Below, piece by piece: positions 46,383 through 59,565 of a stretch of DNA of 64,000 nt. This stretch comes from Rhinopithecus roxellana (lineage: Eukaryota > Chordata > Mammalia > Primates > Cercopithecidae), in NCBI RefSeq assembly GCF_007565055.1, contig NC_044557.1, positions 138,737,493 to 138,801,492 on the forward strand, in the 5' to 3' direction. How positions within the stretch are numbered: position 1 is the stretch's first letter; each line of letters opens with the position of its first letter. The notes beneath the pieces are model-generated. The model was not told the DNA's origin. It did no database searches and was given only the letters and a program-made list of their open reading frames with translations. A program made the translations under genes and the position numbers.

Positions 46383-48903
46383 CCATGCATATTTGTTGTG
46401 CCATGAATATATATATCAATATGCTTTTATTAGAAAGGCAGAACCAACCGGGTCATGTGATAATTGGAGACTACTTAAGAAACTCATTCGCAGTCTGCTT
46501 CAGAGCATACCTGTACATAGTAAATGAAATCTGTATTTAAATTTTCCAGAACAATATCCAGCACAATTTAAGCATCAAATAAATACTATCACTGTTTTCA
46601 AGATTTCCATGTCATTATTAGTTGGCCATTTTACTTTTAGAAAATGTTATTATGTACAGAAATCATTTAAAAAACTCCCACCCAGTTGATATAAAAACTC
46701 AATGACCCAATGAGGGAAGTATAGAAATCAATGAAGAAAGTATACAAGTCCTTTTTTAACAGGAGTTTGGAAGGCAATAATCCTCTCCGCATGGTTACCA
46801 CTTCTTTTATTTTAGAATTCATCTTCTTGAGTTCTAAAACTATTTATCATAAAGTATGTTACTTAGGTTTTAATTTTGTAGATGCCATTCTCTGGAAGAA
46901 CACTTGTTCATCAAAGTTATCATTACCTAAATGCAACTTACAGAAGACAGAAAAATAAACTATGTACATGAAGATGGTTATTAACAATGTTGTTTCCGAA
47001 AGAAAAAAAAGCAAGAGTTTGGAAATATTAGTGCCGAACACTTTGGAAATGCTTTAGCACTTTATACTGTGTTAACTTGATAAAGTAATCCCACCACTTA
47101 AACCATTATGAAGTCTGTTTAACAATAATTTTAAAATACTTAACATATTTTAAGTGAAAAAGGAGTATGAAGTAAAATGTACCCTATAATGATATTACCT
47201 TCATTTTTATATTAGATTATGTAAGATAGCATGTGTCTAAATAATCTGTTTAAAAAGTCCATTCTATTATAAAACTAAAATTATGTCAATTTTAAATAAG
47301 CACTGTTATTAAAACCATCTGAAATGTGTAGTAAAAACATGGGAATAAAAATGCTTTTAAATATATTACATAATGAATAAAAAATCTTGTTACTAGATAA
47401 AAGTCTCATGTCTGCCTACATATTACACTTCATATATTGTAAATAAGAAGATTACCAAAATACAGTAGTGGATTCTGAAAAAGCAAAAGTATTACTCAAT
47501 TTTCTTGATCTCAAAAATAGCATTATACAAATTACAGAATTATTTTTATGTAAATATTAAATTAATTTTAATTGTACTTTCAGAAATTAAAAATATATTT
47601 TGGAAGAAAACTAATAATGGAAAAAAGATACAGCAATAAGACACTTATTTTATAAAGATACTTAGAATACATTTATTTCTTCATCATAGTAATTTAAAAT
47701 AATATTTGAGGACTTAATGAGATGACCTTTACTGACACTTCTAAACTTTTCATTTTTCTATTCTACTTATATGCTCTTGAACAAAAAGTTGGATGCGTTT
47801 TGTAAAAATCAACCCTTTAAATAAAGATTCACTTTAACAAAAAGGCAAGGCAGAAGTTGATTTCCAGGAGAACTCTGATTTTCTTTCAGTATCTGACAGA
47901 GAGTACAATTAGCTACTTGTAGCAGAATCCCAATGACCTCTGGTGAAAGAAAGACCCAGCGTTAACCAGTCTAACCCTGATGACTCTGCAAAGTCATGAG
48001 GGACTCAAGATTCTACCATCCTTTCATTAAACTATCCTTAGCGTTTGACTTCTGCACTCAAGTTCACCTTCTGAACTAAGAAGTGAATTGCAAGGACTTT
48101 ACCTACCAGGCAGAAAAAGGAGGGAGTGGCAAGGGCAAAATAAAAAAAAAAAAATTTAAAGTGTAGAACCTTCCAGCTGAATCTGCTCCTTTGAAGCAAC
48201 CTTCTCTAAAATCTCATGCACTTTTGCCTACTTCTCACTGGCCTGCAGTAATTCACATGACCACACCCAAACCTAAGCTAATGTAGTCTTATAGCTAAGT
48301 ATACGCTTCTTTGACTAGAGAAGAGGAAGTAATGGAGGTTGGATGCACAAACAGCAGTCTCTGACTTTTATTGATAAGTATGATAAACAGAGGCATTTTT
48401 GTTAAAAGTATTTTCTTAAAAAAATTTATAATGTTTAAAAAGAAAAAATGTAGATAATTGGTAAACCACTGTTTTGCACAGAGGTTAGCTATTCCAAAAC
48501 TATTATGTACTCTACCTGTAAGAAATATTCTTCAGGATTAAATCTCATCATTGAACCAGCATCTACGCTTTTTCAAGACATGAGTTCTATATTCTTCCTC
48601 CTTTTTTCATGGCACAGTATAAATGTTAGCTAGTCATTTGGAAATACGTGATCCTAACACATGTGTTTAAGAAAAATCAGGTACATGAACTTTAAATACC
48701 AAAAAGACATAAAAATATCTATCACTCTAGTGGGTATATCTAATTTTTTTTTAATACTTAACCTGTTGTACCTCATACTATAGACAGAGCAAAAAGAGGA
48801 ATAGGGAAGCAGTTAATCCAGGCCCGTAAGTTTATGTAAGGCACGTATGAAAACGGAAAGGAACATTTTCTATTTTGCATCTCTATGAATTTCATTAGCT
48901 ACC
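46383..48903. other. Long AT-rich stretch, possible old L1 tail
   Basis: About 2.5 kb without Alu. 47060-47240 ('ttttaagtgaaaaaggagta') weakly resembles the 3' UTR of old L1s. An A13 run is at 48149-48161. Nothing else named; no gene. Confidence 0.4.
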
Positions 48904-49262
48904 TGATAGGGTTTGGCTGTGTTTCCACCCAAATCTCATCATGAATTGTAAATTCCCAGGTTTGGGAGGAGGGGCCTGGTGGGAGGTGATTAAGTCATGT
49001 GGGTGGACTTCCCCCATGCTGTTTTTCTGATAGAGTTCTTAGGAGATCTGGTTCTTTGAAAACTGTGTAGTGTTTCCACCTTCTCTCTTTCTCTCCTGCT
49101 GCCATGTAAGATGTGCTTTGCTTCTCCTTCTCCTTCTGCCATGATTGTAAGTTTCCTGAGGCCTCCCCAGCCATGTGGAAGAGTGAGTCAATTAAACATT
49201 TTTTCTTTATAAATTACCGTGTCTGGTATGTCTTTACAGCAATGGAAGAACAGACAAATACA
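48904..49262 (+). mobile_element. Solo MST/THE1-type LTR
   Basis: 'tgatagggtttggctgtg', 'ccacccaaatctcatcatga', 'gctgccatgtaagatgtgct', 'aagtttcctgaggcctcccc', 'ataaattaccgtgtctggta', ending 'acagacaaataca'. Same orientation as the MaLR element 2.5 kb to the left; no internal region. Confidence 0.9.
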
Positions 49263-51030
49263 CTACACTCCTCAGCATTAAAAAATTCAAAGTATAGAGG
49301 TAGAATGCTAGTCTCACTCATATACCACACAAGCAAATGAAAAACATTAGGAAAAAAAGATGACAACCATAATGGCTTTATCTTCTGTTCATGTTAGTAT
49401 TTTAAACACCAAAGGATATCAAGAACAAAGGAAACTAGGTCCAAATACCAGGTTAACTTTATAACTATAATTTCAATTAGGAGGGTTCTGAATGATATTG
49501 AATGACTGATAAGTTAGAAGGTCTTTGAAGAAAAGTGTCCGTTCCTTCTAGCCAATCTACAACAAATCTATGAATATCAAATAAGGAAGATCGTATTGGT
49601 CATGTATATATGTGTGTGTGTGTTTGTGTTGTGTGTGTGTGTATACAAATTCAGTGATTGAAACAGAGATGATAAAAAGAAATTATAGGGGTTGGTCATT
49701 ACATCAGTGAATATATGCATATGCTACTGGAATTTCATTGATATTTGAATATGTAATATCATTTGCTTTACTAAGGAAATGAATCATTTTTATGAGGAAA
49801 AATTTCTATGAAGCATGGTAAGTGATATACTTATTATAGAATACTTACAAGGCAAATTATAAATTTGGAAGATGGATGTAGCACTAAGTAATGTAACAAT
49901 AATTTTCCTATTAAGACTAAAATGCTTAAACTCCTAAATATAAGAAAGTACAGACAGATTATGTTTATTCTCGTCTGGTTTGCTTCCAGGGAGAGAACAG
50001 ATAATAAAGTAAATGGCCAAGGTAAGAACGGACAGAGATCAGTGAAACACCACATAGAATAGCAAAAATAAATGTGAGGAAATTATAGAGTTGCATTTGG
50101 AGTTGGCGGAAAATCAGGGAAAGACTAAAGGATAGAAAACTATTGCTAGAAGGATCAAGATCATGTGATCAACAAATTAAGAAACAACTGAAATGATTCA
50201 CTGACAAAAAATCAAAATGTTCTGAGGTAAGGAAAAAGAGCACCATATTTTTATGTGCTTTAAAAATATACAAGGGAATGGTTAGAAAGGCAGCCTGAAA
50301 TATGGGGAAACCTGGCAAGTTGCAGATCCTAACAAGAAACTGACAGACTGGAGATCCAATCCCATCGTAGTACGTGGAAAGCAGTCCAAATATGAGAGAA
50401 GGGATGTTTTCTAGCAAAGCTCAATCCTGGGCAGGAGCACTTTTAAAACATGGAAAAGAAAGTAGGAAAGAGAATGATGTTGGAAGAGGAACAAATCTTC
50501 CCCTGAGAGAAAAAAGCATGTTGGAAATGAGGGGCTGGTTAGCTATGATTTAGCCAGAAGGTCGAATATCTTAAGTTGAATTTGACGTCTGGCACCAGCA
50601 CTCTAGAAAGGCAAGGGGAAAACCTTGGAATCAGCTACCTACACCCTTCTCCCAATCTTCGCATGGGAATAAGAAAGACAAAAAGTTCAAACCCTTAATG
50701 TGTATTTAGAAGGCGCTACCCCATGAATAAATCGCTAACCTACAATGCCTAGGATATGACTAAAAATATAAATAAAACATAAATAAAAATTTGTTCTTGA
50801 AAAAAGAAAACAGCTGTCTGGATAATTCTAGAATTTTGGTGATATTATACTTTAATCCAATCCTTTAAAAAGTAATTTTAAGCACGGACACTTCATAAAT
50901 ACCCACATTCAGGAGATACTCCTGTGGAGGAACGATTTTACGAGCCAGTGATTCAAAATTACCATTTAATTAAAATCAGTAATGATCATTTGCTGCTTCC
51001 TTTTTCATGAATAAGATGGTCTGCATTTTA
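49263..51030. other. Unassigned; (TG)n at 49605-49646
   Basis: About 1.8 kb of A-rich sequence. An interrupted TG microsatellite lies at 49605-49646. No other repeat or gene recognised. Confidence 0.5.
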
Positions 51031-51085
51031 CACACACAGACACACACAGAGAGAGAGAAACACACACACACACACATATATATAT
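51031..51085. repeat. (CA)n(GA)n(CA)n(TA)n compound microsatellite
   Basis: Four dinucleotide blocks in succession over 55 bases. Confidence 0.95.
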
Positions 51086-51209
51086 TACCAAAGCCAATAA
51101 TTTTCCTACCCAAAATTAAGTATACAAAACGTTGCTTATTGAAATTGGCATATATTATGGTGTTTCAGCATGTGTATTGTGGAGCCCTAGGGAGTTAAAA
51201 GACAAATTG

Positions 51210-51560
51210 AAAAATGGGCTTCGATGGAATAAACAGGAGCGAATGTTCCAAGAAATAGGGTGAACTGCAAATGGCTCATTAGCACCCAAGCGTCCTGTTA
51301 CAGGAACTCAACTTACAGCCCACCTGTGCTGAAGTAGCCTGTCTGCAAGCATTCAGCTAAAGCAGCAGGACCTTATAAAACTCCTTCTCCAGCCCCATTC
51401 TTGTTTGCAGACAGCAGACAGCCTTGGTTCTGCTGTCTTGCCCATTGCTCCCTTGCATTGTATTTTTTTCTTTAATCAATCTGCCTTTTAAAATTTATTC
51501 CTGTCTTGCTAAATTATTTTACCACCCATGGACTGGCCTCAGGCATCACTGACCACAACA
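51210..51560 (+). mobile_element. LTR-like segment with TATA box, family unassigned
   Basis: GC-richer block in AT-rich DNA. It has 'ttataaaa' at 51373-51380, then 'ctccttctccagccccattc', a pyrimidine-rich stretch ('tctgctgtcttgcccattgc') and an end at 'gaccacaaca'. The layout (TATA, short R-like part, CA end) suits a solo retroviral LTR. The left boundary and the family are uncertain. Confidence 0.5.
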
Positions 51561-53794
51561 CATATGTTAGGAGGACTTGTATAACAAATAAAATATGGTA
51601 TATGAGTCATTACTTTTTTAAAAAGTGAAATAATCGCCTTTAAAAGAGCAAACTGTTTCAAAGGAGAAATGTGTAAGAAAATTTCACCGTGAATATAAGA
51701 CACGCCAGGATCATGATGAAATGAAAAACTTTGTTTTGTTTTGCTGGCACCAAATGATTCTTTAAACAATGATGAAGACACTGATAGAAGGATATGAAAT
51801 GGACTTTGCATGGTGGTAAAAACACAAAGTGTCCTGAAGATAAATCCAGCAAGAACTTTTTTTTGCATAGAAACCACTTTGTATGGTAATAAAAATTACC
51901 AATTCTCTGTTTTATTTCTTTAACGAAGTTTTGACAGTATTTCAACGGTTGCTATCAAATTATATCATTATTTTGAGGTGGAGCACAGTAGAACAAATAC
52001 TAGACCCTCAATTGTCTATAGCTTAAGGTGAACAGCTTTAATATTATCAAAATTCATGCACCTATAATTTAAATCTGAAGATGGAAATGCACATCCAAAG
52101 AAGTGACTGCAGTACCCATGAGGGAGGACTGTGCACTATCTGGGGAAAACTTCCTATGCTATTGATAATGCAACACATAAGTTAACATTAGCAAGATACT
52201 ACAAAAGTACTATTAATTCTGATGTCTAAGAATGCAAGCCAAAAGAAATGTTTTGGTTAGTTAAAAGGCTAAGATTTAAGAAACTATTTATAGCTGATTA
52301 GGTGAATATTTAGATACTTATAATCTATTTAACTATATGTTTTTTCCTTATTTTAAGAAACTCAAGTTGGCATATACATTAAACATTTGACATATAAACA
52401 AGAAAAAGTATATATTTTAGATCTTTTTTAACATACCACAGACTATATTAGAAAAAGTGTGAGATTTCAGTGCTGAAGGTAAAGAAGTAATGGCAAGAAA
52501 ATTTTAGGACTAGAGACTAAAAATGAGTTCATATCATCATGGTGTGTTACATAAACACTAACTGTTAAGAAGATGCTTAATATAATTAGTAAACTGTGAA
52601 TTTGGTAAGGTAATTTTTTTTTCTGTTATTGAAAATCAAGAAGTTTTAGAACTTTAATTTAAATCAAATTGTGTTTGTTAGCCTGAAGTAAGGTATTGCT
52701 ATAGATATTTGAAGTGATGAGAAAGATCATATTCTATTTTCCTAACTGAAAAATTCACATTAACATTTTTTAGGAATTGGTGCAGCAGTGTGTATGCTTT
52801 GCTGATTTTTTTAACCAACAAATATTTCCACTAACACATCATCATACTTAAAAATCTAATAATGTATCAGGAATGGGATTGAAGCTTCAAGTTTCAATAC
52901 CACAGGCACAAAAATCAATGTCTCTTTTGAAAGTGTTATCTATTATCAAACAAAAATCCAAGGTATCTAAGGTGCTTTACATTATAAATTTAAACAATAT
53001 CAGTTAATTGGATATTGCACTGGAGATAGCCAGAAATCAGCAAGAGAGAGCTAACTGGATACGTTATTTTTCAACCTCTGTTTCAGTGACTTCTGGCAGT
53101 AGCTTGAAATCAGCTATACCGACAGTATTTACACCACAGAAATTGGTAAACACTATAAATTCAGGCTTGTTGATTTACTTGTTTATTTGAAGAGCCTCTT
53201 ATTAAACACTGACCAACACACTACTGACTATAATACAAAATATTTCAAAAGCATTTTCTGTGGAACATAGAGAATGAATCCTCCTTTTCAATGCTATCAT
53301 TACTCCCCTTCACTTCGGAAAAATTTTTTAAAGGATGTTAGTAGTTTATATTATTTGGAACTAGATTTTGATGTACAACTTTTATAGTACCTCCCCCCCC
53401 CCCAAATTTCTAGATTAATTGTAGTGTCCTGAAATAGAAGAAAGCTAAGCTTATAAAAAAAGGTTTTAAAAAACTGTCAGGATTTTCTATAACAAATGTA
53501 GAATACAGAAATAAACTAGAATCCAATCTTATAAGAATAATTTGTCTGTCTACCATAAACTTAGATTTCAAATTTTTTATGTTCATTAAAATGAATTCAA
53601 GGTTTCATTTACTGTCCTTGTAATGAATGAATGTTGTGAACGGAAACTTACAATAAAAATTTATTCCAATAAAATTTAACTTACATCTCTGTTTATACAT
53701 ATCAAATCCCACTCATAATCTTTATTTGAATGATAGAGCTGTACTGCTTTAATAAAGTTAAAAAGCACTGCTCTAATCTGATGGCTTTGTTTAT
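51561..53794. other. Long unassigned AT-rich stretch
   Basis: About 2.2 kb. A C11 run is at 53393-53403. Minus frames of 112 and 95 codons overlap at 51539-51945 without any motif I know. No gene called. Confidence 0.5.
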
Positions 53795-53900
53795 AGATGA
53801 AAAACAAAACACACAAAAACAAAAACATAAACAACCTGGAGATCATCAGAGACACTAAGTGATGTGCCTACTATGAAACACTCACTGAAAGGCACAGCGT
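53795..53900 (-). mobile_element. Possible MIR fragment, antisense
   Basis: 'gagacactaagtgatgtgcc' and 'actcactgaaaggcacagc' recall antisense MIR ('ggttaagtgacttgccc ... gtaagtggcagagc'). CAAAA-rich sequence interrupts it. Weak. Confidence 0.35.
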
Positions 53901-53912
53901 CCTTATTGAATT

Positions 53913-53913
<1 letters not shown>

Positions 53914-53952
<39 letters not shown>

Positions 53953-53957
53953 TTTTT
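53914..53957. repeat. (TTTA)n microsatellite
   Basis: About ten near-perfect TTTA units, not attached to a recognisable retroelement. Confidence 0.97.
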
Positions 53958-54329
53958 CTGTATCACACTCCACTTTTTTTAGTTGTTATGGGAGAGGGCC
54001 AGAAAAAGAGAAGCTTTTGTTTGAACGATCCATTTTTCACATACATTTCATAGAATCTGGAGAATAGCCATTAAAAGAGCACATTGTCTCCTCTCCCCGA
54101 AAGCACAGCTTCTGACTATGAGAAGCACTGCCGTGATTAAACGGAAGCAATTCCAGGTAACACAAATGACACATGAAGATATTCACCCAAGTTATTTTCA
54201 AAGATGCTATTCTAATTCCCTTTCAGATCAAATAGAACTTTGGAAAATGAATGTTTTTACTGCAACAACAAAGATATCACTGCTTTTATTTCAATTATAC
54301 ATAAGCATTTGATTTTTAAGTAATTATAA

Positions 54330-54490
54330 CTGTTTTCTGCATCCATCAATTAATTATCTTGAGCTAGAGTCCTCGTCTGTATCCTGAGGATGATACGCAA
54401 CTCAGGAATGGGTATGGGATGAGTATGGAAAGGGATTGTAGGGATTAGACAGGGCCAAGCTTATAGAAAAGTATCAGCAAATATTATTTT
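54330..54490 (+). mobile_element. Possible MIR fragment
   Basis: 'gagtcctcgtctgtatcctg', 'aggatgatacgcaactcagg' and 'gattgtagggattagacagg' fit the MIR 3' half loosely. Confidence 0.4.
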
Positions 54491-55954
54491 CTTACATTCA
54501 ACTGAAACAGTACAAATTTTGAAGCAACTTATACATTTTAAAGATATTTTAAAATACATACATATGTAAAATGCTACACAACGATATTGAAATTTCTATA
54601 AAATTTTTTAAAGCAATTTTTTGGGAAAAAATATTTACTTTTAAATCAATTTATTTTTTTCAGAATTCAGACTCACTTAACTTTAAATTTGCATCTAGAG
54701 AATATTGTCTCTGCCCTGCTAAAAGGACCAAAAATATACACAGTTGGCAATAAATGTAATATTCAAATTGCCTATGCATTGTTACATAAATCTGTTAACC
54801 ACATCAGACGTTTTGAATATATTTATTACAGTGTATTTGTTTGTAAACAAGGTAAAACACAGACCTGGAATATGACCTCAAAGAATGACTCAGGAAAACA
54901 TCACATGGGAATATTTCACTCTCCTCAAAGGTTGGCTTCATTTGAATTCTTTCCATAATTTGAGACTGAGTATCTTGTTTTGTAATATCATAACCTAAAT
55001 GGTCTCCAAACACCCTAAAATATATTCAGCACAAAACTATACAAGTGAGCTAAAAGATCGTGTGATTCTTGTGCATTATAATTAATGAATACTTAAGATG
55101 ATTCTGAAGACAATCAGATGGTTTAAATGACTATTCTGCATTCCTATCTTCTGGAAGATTTAACTTAACAGTGCTTTTCTAGTTATTGCTATGAGTCTCA
55201 TTTATTAATAGATGAGCTTCCACAATTATCAAGCATGCTTATTAAACTTGAAAAAAGCATAGCATTTTGCAAACCTTCTGACACTAATGCTGAGAAAACT
55301 CTTCCTTTGAGGATATTCCCTAATGTTCTTGAATAATATGCCAGACTTACATAATTATATAACTCAAGAAGTGTGTTTCCAAAGCCCTGGATGTTATATC
55401 TCAGTAAATCTGAAGAGAGCCTAAAATAAATTGGAATAACTGAAATGTTAAATCCTTTTAAATAACACAAATTTTAAAGTTTGAAATATTTTGTTGTCTA
55501 TGAAAACCTGACGCATTGCAGATTCTGGGAGAGCCATCACCATCTGACTGCCTCCAAGAGTTCAAATATGATGAAGATTTGTTTTAATGCATAGAATCAT
55601 CCTAATATACTAGGGATTTACTGGTTATCTTTGGAAGAGTTTCTCCCTCAATACAGAGGAATACATGTATATTGTATTCACTTCATATGAAATTTCATTT
55701 TTAATATAACCTCCATTTTAAGAGTTAGGAAAATAAATCTGAATGTTAATTTACCCACTTACAGATGAAAGAAAACAGGCAAAATGCAACCAAAAGCTTA
55801 TGGAAGAGAGAGTGGGCAGGTTAATTCATAATAGTCAGAAACACAAATCTGATAAATTTTTAGTTACACAACTCTGGGGAAAGTATGTTTTTATTTTGTT
55901 CATTAAAATGAAGTCAAGTAAGACTAAGTAACAGGGAAAATCATAATAAACACT
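54491..55954. other. Unassigned AT-rich sequence
   Basis: About 1.5 kb with no nameable repeat. Frames of 60-90 codons on both strands lack motifs. Confidence 0.5.
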
Positions 55955-56475
55955 TTTGGATTCAGAAAATCTTGCTCTGAAATTCCAGCTCCAGTACACA
56001 GAAGTAGCAAGTCTTTCCAAGTTTGTAGGTCACCATTATGTCACCTATAAAGTTAAAATAATAATAACAAGGCCGTGAGCGGTGACTCATGCCTGTAATC
56101 GCAACCCTTTGGGAGGGCGAGGTGGGCAGATCGCTTGAGTTCAGGGGTTCGAGACCAATGTGGCCAACATGGTGAAACCTCATCTCTACTAAAAATACAA
56201 AAAATTAGCTGGGCATGGTGGTGCACGCCTGTAATCCCAGCTATGCAGGAGACTGACACAAGAGAATCGCTTGAACACTGGAGGCAGAGGTTACAATGAG
56301 CTGAGATGGTGCCACTGCAATCCAGCCTGGGCAACAGAGTGAGACTGTGTCTCAAAACTAACTAACCAAATAAATAAATAAAAACAGATATCCACAAGTG
56401 CTACAAAAGATAACTAAATCATGTCTATGGAGTCCCTAGCACAGTATGCAGCACTTACTAAATGTGTCTTTTATG
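55955..56475 (+). mobile_element. MIR split by an Alu
   Basis: Left part (55955-56070): 'aattccagctccagtacaca', 'tccaagtttgtaggtcacca', 'tgtcacctataaagttaaaa', 'taataataac'. Right part (56387-56475): 'agataactaaatcatgtcta' and 'gtccctagcacagtatgcag'. The right part continues MIR exactly where the Alu interrupts it. Confidence 0.75.
56071..56386 (+). mobile_element. Old AluS/J-like element inside MIR
   Basis: Sense Alu from 'ggccgtgagcggtgactcat' to an impure tail 'aactaactaaccaaataaat'. It is the only Alu between 43.9 kb and the right edge. Confidence 0.93.
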
Positions 56476-58340
56476 ATGTGCATGTTAAATAACTTGAAAC
56501 GGTTTTATTAAGAACAGGATACAGGAAAAAGTATTTTACTTTGAGTTTGAAATATTAATAACTTACAGAATAAAATAAATAAATAAATATCTGTGTTAAT
56601 ATCTCAACACACAACAAATAAGCCATATTTGCTTTATTTCAAGTCTTAGGGGAACTGACAATCCTCTACCTCCTTAAATGGTCAGCCTAAAAGGTGGGGT
56701 ATAGAAGGGACTGAAGCTCTAAAACTAGGGCCCTGTTTGAGGTTTTCGTAAGCGTGGGGAGGAGGTAGAAGAAGGAAGGGCAAAGATTCAGAGAGCTACA
56801 TCCCCACTTGCACAGAACTAGGAAGGCGGGACCAATAGGACTATCCAGTATAAAGTAAGAGAAACGAAAGGCACCAGAGGCTCCTAAGAGGCCCCCAGAA
56901 GTGCCATAAGAATTGAAGGCAGGAACCAAATACGTAAAGCAGCATCTCATAGCCGAAGAAATAATTTACCTGCTATCTATCCCGTTATTTGACCCTACTT
57001 AAGCAAAGGATTATTTTAAGAGTTCAGAGAAGATGAGAGGACACAGGCTGGGAATGAATTTCTTGCCAGTTCGGCAGGTAGGAACTTGGAGAATTTTTTG
57101 TTTGTTGAGTTGACTTCTCTCATCACCAAATCTCATCATTTCCTTGCAGAAATCAGTTAAGACTATTTCTTTTTTCTTGAGCAAGGTATTATGACTGACA
57201 ATAGTACTTTTTCAGCAAACTATGGTAATTTTATAAAGAGGGCAACGTGTCCATATAACACATTAGGAATATTTATAATTTTACTAGATACATGCAGTTG
57301 CTATTTCATCCTAATTAATGTTTGCTGTTTGTGTAATAGGCATTAAAAATAAGAAAATTATTATAATTCTGAACTTGGTTACTTCCTCTGCCTCCCTTTT
57401 TTCTTGTTTCTGATGTGTCTGACTTAAAAACTGAGATTCTCTGGTATGTGGTAACTCACTTTATTTATTGGAGCAATTTGTCCCAACATGACATCCTGTC
57501 AAAAGGCAGTGTATTTGTTATTATTTGGGTTATGTTTCAATTAGTCAGTGTATGTTGAGAAGAAAGTGCTCAATGTCTTTGTAGACTGCTGAAAGCTTTC
57601 TGCAGAATGATTCATTTATTTGAGTAGATTCTCTCAATTTTCTTTTTTTGAAATTTAGAAGTAAATAAAAAACAGAAGGCAAAGAAAAATTTGTTTCATA
57701 ACCCTTATCCATAGTGGAAAATGGCAAACATAAAACTCATTATTACATTTGCCAATTTTTCAAACAACTCACATGATTTTTTTGTTTTTGCACGTGGTTC
57801 ATAACTACTTACTTCAAAACAAAAAGGACAAGATGGACGCAGAGATGGGGGAGTAAGAATAAAAACAGGACCTTTGTGATGAGAATATCTCTTCTGGCAG
57901 CGTATCTTCCAGGAATAAATCACTATGAATTCTTCATTGTCTGCACCGATGCCAGCACATGCTTCAATATCACAATAATATTATCACTAGTACCACACAG
58001 AGTATGTATAGAAATATGCGGTACCTATTCATGTTCAAACTATTTTGTCATTATCAAGGCAGCCGTGTGAACAACTATTCCATTCAGCATGAGGAGTCTA
58101 ACCAGACCCAGGAGACAGAAAAGTGAATAAAATATTACAACTGAAGGCAATCTATTATATTATCTGATAATATGTGACGTTATGTGTGATATTACGGAAG
58201 AAAACTGATGTTACGTGTGAAAACATAGGAGATTCTTAAGACTTCACTTGGAGTAACTGTATGCAAAATGCAGCCTATCAAAAGAAAGAATACTAGAACA
58301 CTATCTACCTAATTTATTTGATGTTGGTCCACCCTCTTCA
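56476..58340. other. Unassigned; GC-richer block 56640-56960
   Basis: About 1.9 kb. 56640-56960 is purine- and GC-richer than its surroundings ('gtggggaggaggtagaagaa', 'ggcggaccaat'-like wording) but matches no gene or repeat I know. The rest is AT-rich. Confidence 0.45.
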
Positions 58341-58672
58341 GAAACATCATCCAATAAAAATATAATGTGAGCTATTATACAATTTTAAATTTTCAAATCA
58401 CTTTTTACAAAATAAAATGAAGCCAGTGAAATTAATTTTAACAATACATTTCATTTAATGCAATATGTCAAACACATTTCAACCATTTCAACATGCAACT
58501 GGTATTTTTAAAAATACTGACACGTTTACATTTTTTATACTAAGTCTCGAAGATGCAGTGTGAATTTGACACTTTCATCATCTCTCGATGCAGTCTGTCT
58601 GGACATATTTCAAATATTCAGTACACACATGTGAGTGGTTACTGGTTTGAACAGCACAGTTCTACAGCTCTT
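58341..58672 (+). mobile_element. Old DNA-transposon-like element (hAT-type, unassigned)
   Basis: 'ccaataaaaatataatgtga', 'agtgaaattaattttaacaa', 'catttcaaccatttcaacat', 'actaagtctcgaagatgcag' and 'ggttactggtttgaacagca' follow a widespread mammalian element that opens 'ctgtccaatagaaatataatg' and closes 'attggacagcacag'. I know the order but not the certain family name. Confidence 0.6.
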
Positions 58673-59565
58673 CTTCAATATATTTCTGCCTGTTCTATGC
58701 TCTGATAAGGCTGGAGAAAACATTATCAGTCTACAGTTCATTAAAAACTTTTTAAACACTTTGAAAATTAGTTAAAAGTGTGTGTTATAAGTGCATGATA
58801 CAGGATACCTCAGACTTTACTGGTTTGTCAGGAAGTACAATGTTATATTCACTGATTTCTGTTCAGTAATTTTCCCTTATATGTATAGGTATATAACTAT
58901 GAAACTCAACTTTCTGTTCATCAGTATAATTAACTATGTAAATAATTACCATAGAAAGCATACAATGGAATGATGTTGGATGGAAACAAATTTTCAAGAG
59001 TTATTAATTTCTCAGTTATACTAACTTACTCTAGTTCAGTTGTTAGACTTTGAGGTGAATATAAGAAATTAACCATGTTAACATCACAGAATAATTTGGT
59101 AATACTGAAGTCTCCAACAGAAGGAGTCTACTGATAAAAGAACTGTAGGCTCCATATATCCTCCTTTATATACGTTTATAGTCTTAAAAATGAATTAATT
59201 TAATTAAGTTGTATTAATTTAATTCAATTAGCAAAATGCACTAAACAGCAAATGTATCTGCCCGAAAGGCAAACAGAATATGTTATATTTTTCCATATCA
59301 GCACTTATTAATTTTAGTCCTAATACCAAAATACATATATCACAATTATTTTTTAATTAGACTGTGTCTAAGCTCACAACTGATACCACAGTTTCATTAA
59401 GAAACGGAAGGTCAAGTGGTATCATCATTCCTCAAATCACATTAGGAGTTTTGTCCATTTCACGATCTATAGAGATAGCTCCTTCCACGCTATTTTGGTT
59501 CATCTCCCCTTCCCAGTAGTTACACCAACACTTCATTACATGCTGCATATTCAGTAACATCATTT
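58673..59565. other. No recognisable feature
   Basis: AT-rich, with 'ttaatttaattaag'-type sequence near 59190-59230. Nothing named before the L1 5' UTR. Confidence 0.5.

Noticed and set aside
1648..53957. CRISPR-like arrays among the short repeats
   Set aside because: All short repeats are microsatellites, tandem duplications or transposon copies; none has regular repeats with unique spacers, and the DNA is mammalian.
56833..56855. CCAAT followed by TATAAA as a promoter
   Set aside because: The two words are only about 13 bases apart, unlike real spacing, and nothing downstream looks transcribed.
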